Below, piece after piece: positions 7,646-11,943 of a DNA stretch of 11,943 nucleotides. The DNA lies in assembly GCA_037447655.1 (NCBI GenBank), contig JBBHKE010001363.1:64001-75943 (forward strand), read 5' to 3'. The DNA comes from Zygnema cylindricum. Taxonomy: Eukaryota; Streptophyta; Zygnematophyceae; Zygnematales; Zygnemataceae. Both the position numbers and the translations under genes were made by a program. Each line of letters begins with the position of its first letter. Position 1 is the first letter of the stretch. Below the pieces are notes generated by a model, which saw nothing but the letters and a program-made list of their open reading frames with translations, was not told the origin of the DNA and searched no databases.

Positions 7646-7994
7646 CATATCTCTCCACATCTTAGGACGCCACGTTTGGGAAATTGCGCATCCAGCCCTG
7701 GTGGAGCGCTCACCAATCAGCTCGCTTTTCCCCAGTGGAGACGCGACGACCCTATCTTCAGTACGCTGTTTCATTGGCGGCGATTCATTGCGATCTTTAT
7801 TTCCGTTGTATTCGTCGCAAAGGTGTCGCCAGAATCGGATGCGGCTTTTGAAGCTACGGTAGTCCAGTGAGAGACAGTCTTGTCGATAACTACACCGCTC
7901 CTTTCTGTGCAAATTACTAATCTACTCTCTACTCTCTTCACCATCACAACTCTTTCGCTCTTCTCAATTTGTAGAAATCTCTTATCTTTCTAAA
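7646..7994 (+). promoter_or_regulatory. psbW promoter and 5' leader region
   Basis: This is the sequence directly upstream of the psbW start codon. A CCAAT box lies at 7713-7717 and an inverted one (ATTGG) at 7773-7777. No convincing TATA box is seen. A strongly CT-rich tract (about 7920-7990, with ACTCTCTACTCTCTTC) precedes the ATG; such pyrimidine patches and TATA-less promoters are common for nuclear photosynthesis genes of plants. AGATAAG, an I-box-like GATA motif, reads on the minus strand at 7980-7986. The transcription start is not determined. Confidence 0.5.
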
Positions 7995-8639
7995 ATGGCT
8001 TCCGTCGCAGCGTTGTCTACCTCCACCGCCGCATCATGCTTTGTTCAGAAGTCCTTCTCTGAGAAGACTGTCTCTGCCAGCCGTGTGCAGGGTGAGATTT
8101 TTTTGGAGTTCCTCCGTCTGTTTTACCGTCCTTGTTCTCAAAACGTGATTTGCAGTTTCATACTTAACTGATATTCTGTATCGGATTGCATGACCCTGTC
8201 ATTATTTTGCTACTTATTATCTATCTCCTCAACTTATGCTGTCTTGTATGTAAGCCATCCTTCCATGATGGCTACGGATTTTGGTATTATTATCTCAGTT
8301 GCTACAATTGTCTAGCTGTACTCATTTCAACCTTTTCGATGTGCAGGCCTTCCAGTCCTCCGCCGCTCACGAGTCGTGTGCTCCGCCACTCGCGAGGAGA
8401 AGCCCGTTGCAAAGGCAGCTGCCGCCGCCGCTGCCGCTGCCACCTTCATGGTCTCCCACCCTGCCCTCGCTCTCGTCGACGAGCGACTTGCCACGGAGGG
8501 AACTGGACTCAGTCTTGGATTGAGCAACCCTGCACTCGGATGGATCTTGGTCGGAGTTGCTACCTTGATCTGGACTGCCTATTTCGCCTACTCTTCATCT
8601 CTTCCCGAGGGTGATGATGACTCAGGTCTTTCCTTGTAA
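7995..8639 (+). CDS. psbW: Photosystem II protein PsbW precursor, nuclear encoded (two exons)
   Basis: PsbW is a small single-span thylakoid protein that stabilises photosystem II supercomplexes. Exon 1 is 7995-8091 and exon 2 is 8347-8639, giving 129 residues. The start is the first ATG after the CT-rich leader, in an AAAATGGC context. Residues 1 to about 44 form a Ser/Ala/Val-rich chloroplast transit peptide with basic residues. Then comes an Ala-rich hydrophobic stretch (66-74, ending PALA) that acts as the thylakoid-targeting part. Mature PsbW starts at Leu75 ([12 protein letters not shown]), has one membrane helix (about 97-118, [18 protein letters not shown]), and ends in the family signature SGLSL after an acidic GDDD. 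The mature length of 55 matches the usual 54. The exact splice gives the conserved GLP...RRSRVVCS junction seen in plant PsbW. It is transcribed alone. Confidence 0.95.
8092..8346 (+). other. psbW intron (255 bp, phase 1)
   Basis: The donor is CAGG|GTGAGA and the acceptor is GATGTGCAG|GCC, with a pyrimidine-rich stretch before the acceptor. Splicing divides a Gly codon (G|GC) and restores the PsbW frame. The intron is AT-richer than both exons. Confidence 0.92.
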
Positions 8640-8830
8640 AAGTTATTTAGAGAGATTTAAGGGAATTAATCGGGTGGTTAATATAGGATTTTTGAGTAGG
8701 GATCGTTGTGAATTTGGGCTGTGCGCACCCAGTATAAAGAAGTGCACTTGTACCTAGCTTGTTCATGCTCAACAAGTATCTTTATTGAAATGAAATTTCC
8801 GTAAATGATAACTTATCCGTCGACAACTTG
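8640..8830 (+). terminator. Probable 3' untranslated region of psbW
   Basis: AT-rich sequence after the TAA stop. There is no exact AATAAA. Weak plant-type signals are TTGAAATGAAAT (8785-8796) and a TGTAA at 8829. The cleavage site cannot be fixed from sequence alone. Confidence 0.4.
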
Positions 8831-9833
8831 TAAACCGTGATGATTTCCATATTCTGGTTCCTTTGGAGCTGTGATTGCCAATTTTTACTTTATCCCCTTT
8901 GTGGTTTTTAAGATGTCAGTCTCTAGCTGGCTCGACTGAGTTTGTCTTATGCTGACTTTTGGTTTGCTTGATTGGTGATTATCTGGCAGGTTTTGCATTG
9001 TCAGTTGTTGGTTTGTCTGAAATTTGTGAGGGAGCCATTTCGAAGTCGTTGAATCTTCTGAAAGCCAGGACCCAGCTGGTCTTTTTCCTGAAAACTCATC
9101 TGTAGCCTTTTCTATTCTGCAGCTGTTCATTCTCTGAAGCTTTCCAATCATACGTTCGAATTTTTGCCAATCCCTTCTTTGAATTACCGGTTTTGAGCTG
9201 GCTATCTTAATTTATGATTTACTATTACATGCTATTTTTTTTTCCCAACTGAATGTTTTCTACATAATCTAGTGATACTATTATCTTTATGTGTTTTCAT
9301 ATCGGGAAATGCGTCGATGTTAATTAATTTGAAAAGCCTTCCAGAAATTCTGTTTTGATAGACGATTCCAGACACTCTGGCCGAGTATTGGTTCTGAATT
9401 GCGATGTACTTGGCTTGAGAACAAAGTTCCTGAATCAATTTAAAGCTTAATGGTAGGTCAAATTTGAAGCATCAATATCATGCTTCCGAGTGTAATGAGT
9501 ACTTAAATTGATTGTGCTTTAGGTAACAGTTTCGTTCTCGTTTTATGCAGCTGATCAATAGTTAGGCGTATTTAGGTTTTGACTTTCGGACAAGATAGCT
9601 ATATGCTGGTCCCGGTACAATATATCGAAAAGTCTGCTCGATCGATATTCAATCGAAATTTGTGACATGAATTTACCCGATACTCAACACTAATGACAGG
9701 GACTGTCTTTTGCAAGCTGCCCTTCTGTGCGTGTACGAAATCGCTTCTACCAACACATGCATTGTTAGTTTTAAAAGTTCTAGAGTGAACTTCTGAAATG
9801 ATACATTGAAAGTGGAAATTGGAGCGCCAAAAG
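8831..9833. other. Intergenic region, nothing recognised
   Basis: AT-rich sequence with no convincing gene on either strand. The short open frames on the minus strand have no recognisable domain. Confidence 0.6.
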
Positions 9834-10036
9834 TACACCTTGAATCATTATTAGACTTATGTACTCTATATCGGCGCCCCAAAATTTTGTCATTGATACC
9901 TTAAATATAATAAATTATACTATTTAAAGTACGTGGACCATAATCAGCCACGTCTCCGGCACTAAATTAGCATCAATGACACTAATTATTTTTTCACACT
10001 AATAATTTCTTTAGTCTAATAATGATTCACGGTGTA
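9834..10036. mobile_element. MITE-like element B with TACACC inverted ends
   Basis: 24-bp terminal inverted repeats at 9834-9857 and 10013-10036 match at 23 positions: TACACC, T or G, then TGAATCATTATTA and GACT. The element is 203 bp, AT-rich and has no open frame. Its right 54 bp (9983-10036) align without gaps to the right 54 bp of element A (7238-7291), with about 38 identities. Its left 48 bp also align to the left end of A at about 70 percent. No clean target duplication is seen. Confidence 0.7.
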
Positions 10037-11430
10037 ATTCTGGTATTATGGGTTCATTCGCACTGCAAATGCACCAAAGTAGCGAGAATACCCTAGTTTT
10101 TCCAACTCGAATGGAAGAAGTTTATCATCAGAGATCTAAAAGAAGGTGACAGCAAGAAACACGTGTACTGCTAGAGTGGCACAGTAATGTCAAGTGCTGA
10201 GAAACCTGAGAGTTGTCCATCTAATTCAGAACCAAAACAAAATGAGGGCTGATTGATGCATTGACAATGACATAAAAAATCTGTCAGTGGGACAGAAATT
10301 GTTATGCATCGTTAGTATTTCACAAATGTAGTGTTGAGATTCCCCTACGTTGTCTAAAGAAAAATATTGGCCTTTGCTTGAAAGTGCAAAAGTTTTGCAG
10401 ATTGTTCCACAAACGAGCGCCATGATTCTCCATTTAATCCAAGCGAAGAGGGGTTATGAGTTGGCCCCTTTCTAAACACCTTGACAATATTTTAATGAAG
10501 AGACCATTCTAAAACAATAGCTTGAGTGCTGGAGGAGAGATACATGAATCCTGGCATATTTTTTGTTTTTTTTGATAGAGCAGGTCCACCAACAGTTAAT
10601 ATTTTTTCTGAGAAGATTACAAGTATGATGAAGAAACAAAGCTTCGAGAATTATCCCAAAATTAAACAGGGGGGCATTTATTAAGGTTTACATGAGCTAC
10701 CTTAGCTGATTTTGGAGTTCTTGCGGTAGCGAGCACTAATTCACCGTCAATTGTGATCTCTAAAGACAAAATTGGTCAGGGGTGAGGGTGTTATATCGAA
10801 GAATTTCCGGCTTATTGTGATATATGGCCACTTTATTGAGCCTCACGATATGGGGATCGAAAGTTAGCCCATATCTGTCTTCAGTCCAATACGGTAAGCT
10901 TATGCCAAGTTCCTGATTTCCAGTTACACAGCCTTCTGACTGCGGCTCTATGACGGATAACTGAACTTCACAATGATGATGATGGCAACCTTGTTTGCTA
11001 CTTTCTCCTTATGTGTTTTCCAAAGTTTTCAAAACGCCAAAAGCAGCAGAAAACACTGAAGGCTGTTATACGAACTGCAAACAAAAAGGCATGCCTGGAT
11101 AGAAGGACGACATTGACTAAAAGTAACTGCTCCCCTCAGAGGAATATCTGAGAGCAATAATGGCTAGAATGTGCTGACACACACCTATCACGTTTGGAGA
11201 AAATCAAATGCAGTTTACATCATAGAGAAGATGCAAAATTCTTCAAGTTGCCAGCAACTATTCGAGAGAAAATCTACAAAGAAGAACAATACACATGCAA
11301 TCGTTTCATTTAATGAGTAATTGCCAGCAGCAGAAAAACAAGAAACAAATGGCACTGAACATTAAAAAATACTGACAAACAGGCTGCACAGCACAAATAG
11401 CAGGGCATTGCACAAATTGGATCAATTTGC
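10037..11430. other. Intergenic region, nothing recognised
   Basis: AT-rich sequence without recognisable coding frames, RNA genes or long repeats. Its right end may include the untranslated region of the minus-strand gene at the window edge. Confidence 0.5.
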
Positions 11431-11433
11431 TTA

Positions 11434-11710
11434 AGGCATAACAAATTGCAACACTGCGAAAAAGGCTCCACCATACTTCATTACGGAGAGCTTAAAACAT
11501 ATTTCTTCTGCAACGATGGCAGCATTGACCGGACGAAAAATCCAATCATGAGTAGCCAGTCCTTTGCTAAAATCCTGGTACAAAAATAAAATGAATTACA
11601 CTAAGCAAATCACTGTTGAGAGACGCAAAATTATCATACTTGTCATGTAGGTCAGAATATTGAGCAGCTTATAGCATGTCACAGGGTTCAAAACTCACCG
11701 CTTGTTCATG
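11434..11710 (-). other. Possible spliced 3' exons of the right-edge minus-strand gene
   Basis: On the minus strand a long pyrimidine tract ends in TTCTTTTCAG at 11711-11720. It is followed by only 12 bases (11710-11699) and then a perfect donor GTGAGT at 11698. A second acceptor, TTTTTGTACCAG, precedes 11574. From 11574 one frame stays open for 47 codons, to TAA at 11431-11433, and another ends at TAA 11481-11483. These could be 3'-UTR exons or an alternative C-terminus. I recognise no domain. Confidence 0.25.
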
Positions 11711-11855
11711 CTGAAAAGAACATATGGAACAACGAAAAAAGGGGCAAAAAAGGACAAAAATATTTGTATATTTCGGGATTGTAGTTTGTAAGGCTAGATG
11801 CAGACTACATCCCTGTAGTAGTTTCTATCTCACCCTCAAGTGTGTACATTTCCTC

Positions 11856-11943
11856 CTATGAACCAGCAGGTCCCACGAGCACTCCTTGAGATGGAGCAGC
11901 TGCTACCTTCTTCTCCTCTGCTGGAAGCTCATCCGTTCTGCGA
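11856..11943 (-). CDS. C-terminal end of an unidentified gene, cut by the window edge
   Basis: The minus strand from 11942 reads 28 codons to TAG at 11856-11858. The peptide contains DELPAEEKKVAAAPSQGV and ends GPAGS. The charged start followed by an Ala/Pro/Gly-rich tail looks like a real disordered C-terminus; the other two minus-strand frames stop early. I do not recognise the family. A donor-like AAGAAG|GTAGCA inside the segment means this frame could also be read through by an unspliced or alternative transcript. It is convergent with psbW. Confidence 0.5.
   Translation of the reverse strand, partial: RRTDELPAEEKKVAAAPSQGVLVGPAGS

Noticed and set aside
7586-7912. 108-codon minus-strand frame overlapping the psbW promoter
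   Set aside because: It covers the promoter and tandem duplication, has no family similarity and is mirrored by two plus-strand frames, so it is probably chance.
8327-8527. Minus-strand frame with an Ala run opposite psbW exon 2
   Set aside because: It is an antisense reading of the GCC/GCT-rich Ala codons of psbW, with no independent support.
8186-8614. 142-codon open frame across the psbW intron and exon 2
   Set aside because: It is out of frame with the conserved PsbW sequence and rich in Arg/Cys from GC-rich codons; it is a shadow of the real gene.
11413-11429. Short palindrome CAAATTGGATCAATTTG
   Set aside because: Small and AT-rich, with no associated gene or repeat; likely chance.
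8759-11712. Shared 13-mer GCTTGTTCATGCT in the psbW 3' region and near 11700
   Set aside because: About one such match is expected by chance in a window of this size, and the flanks do not align.
1-11943. CRISPR arrays, tRNA or rRNA genes, defence-type gene clusters
   Set aside because: No spaced identical repeats of the right size, no cloverleaf or rRNA signatures, and only one complete gene; the content is ordinary plant nuclear DNA with transposons.

Overview
The window looks like nuclear DNA of a green plant. It carries a nuclear photosystem II gene (psbW) with a GT-AG intron and a chloroplast transit peptide, a decayed Ty1/copia retrotransposon, and several small non-autonomous DNA transposons in AT-rich, gene-poor sequence. 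The PsbW protein is land-plant-like. A bryophyte or other early-diverging land plant is a guess; the sequence does not settle the species. There is no operon, CRISPR array, rRNA or tRNA.

Layout. Bases 1 to about 4400 are the 3' part of a Ty1/copia element: gag with a zinc knuckle, aspartic protease, GAG-pre-integrase, integrase, reverse transcriptase, RNase H, a polypurine tract and a 3' LTR starting TGTTGG at 3906. The 5' LTR and start of gag lie left of the window. I count nine in-frame stops and about five frameshifts, so the element is dead. Its linker, 3' spacer and LTR carry short GC-rich repeats built on GCGCA and GCAGCTGC.

Bases about 4420-7640 hold no recognised gene but are rich in small repeat structures. 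These include a 20-bp-stem hairpin (5915-5962), a 307-bp hAT-like MITE with an 8-bp target duplication (5969-6291), a small fold-back flanked by an 11-bp direct repeat (6621-6693), and a 541-bp inverted-repeat element (6751-7291). A diverged tandem duplication of about 95 bp (7455-7645) lies just upstream of psbW.

Bases 7995-8639 encode PsbW, a 129-aa precursor in two exons, preceded by a CT-rich leader and CCAAT-type motifs. It is the only complete gene in the window.

Bases 8640-11855 are intergenic apart from a 203-bp inverted-repeat element (9834-10036). Its two ends resemble those of the 6751-7291 element, so psbW sits between two members of one apparent MITE family. The right edge (11856-11943, minus strand) appears to be the C-terminal end of another gene, with possible further splicing to about 11430.

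Nothing here looks like a new multi-gene system. The most interesting signals are the two related inverted-repeat elements around psbW, the clean hAT-like MITE, and the palindromic repeat array in the copia LTR.
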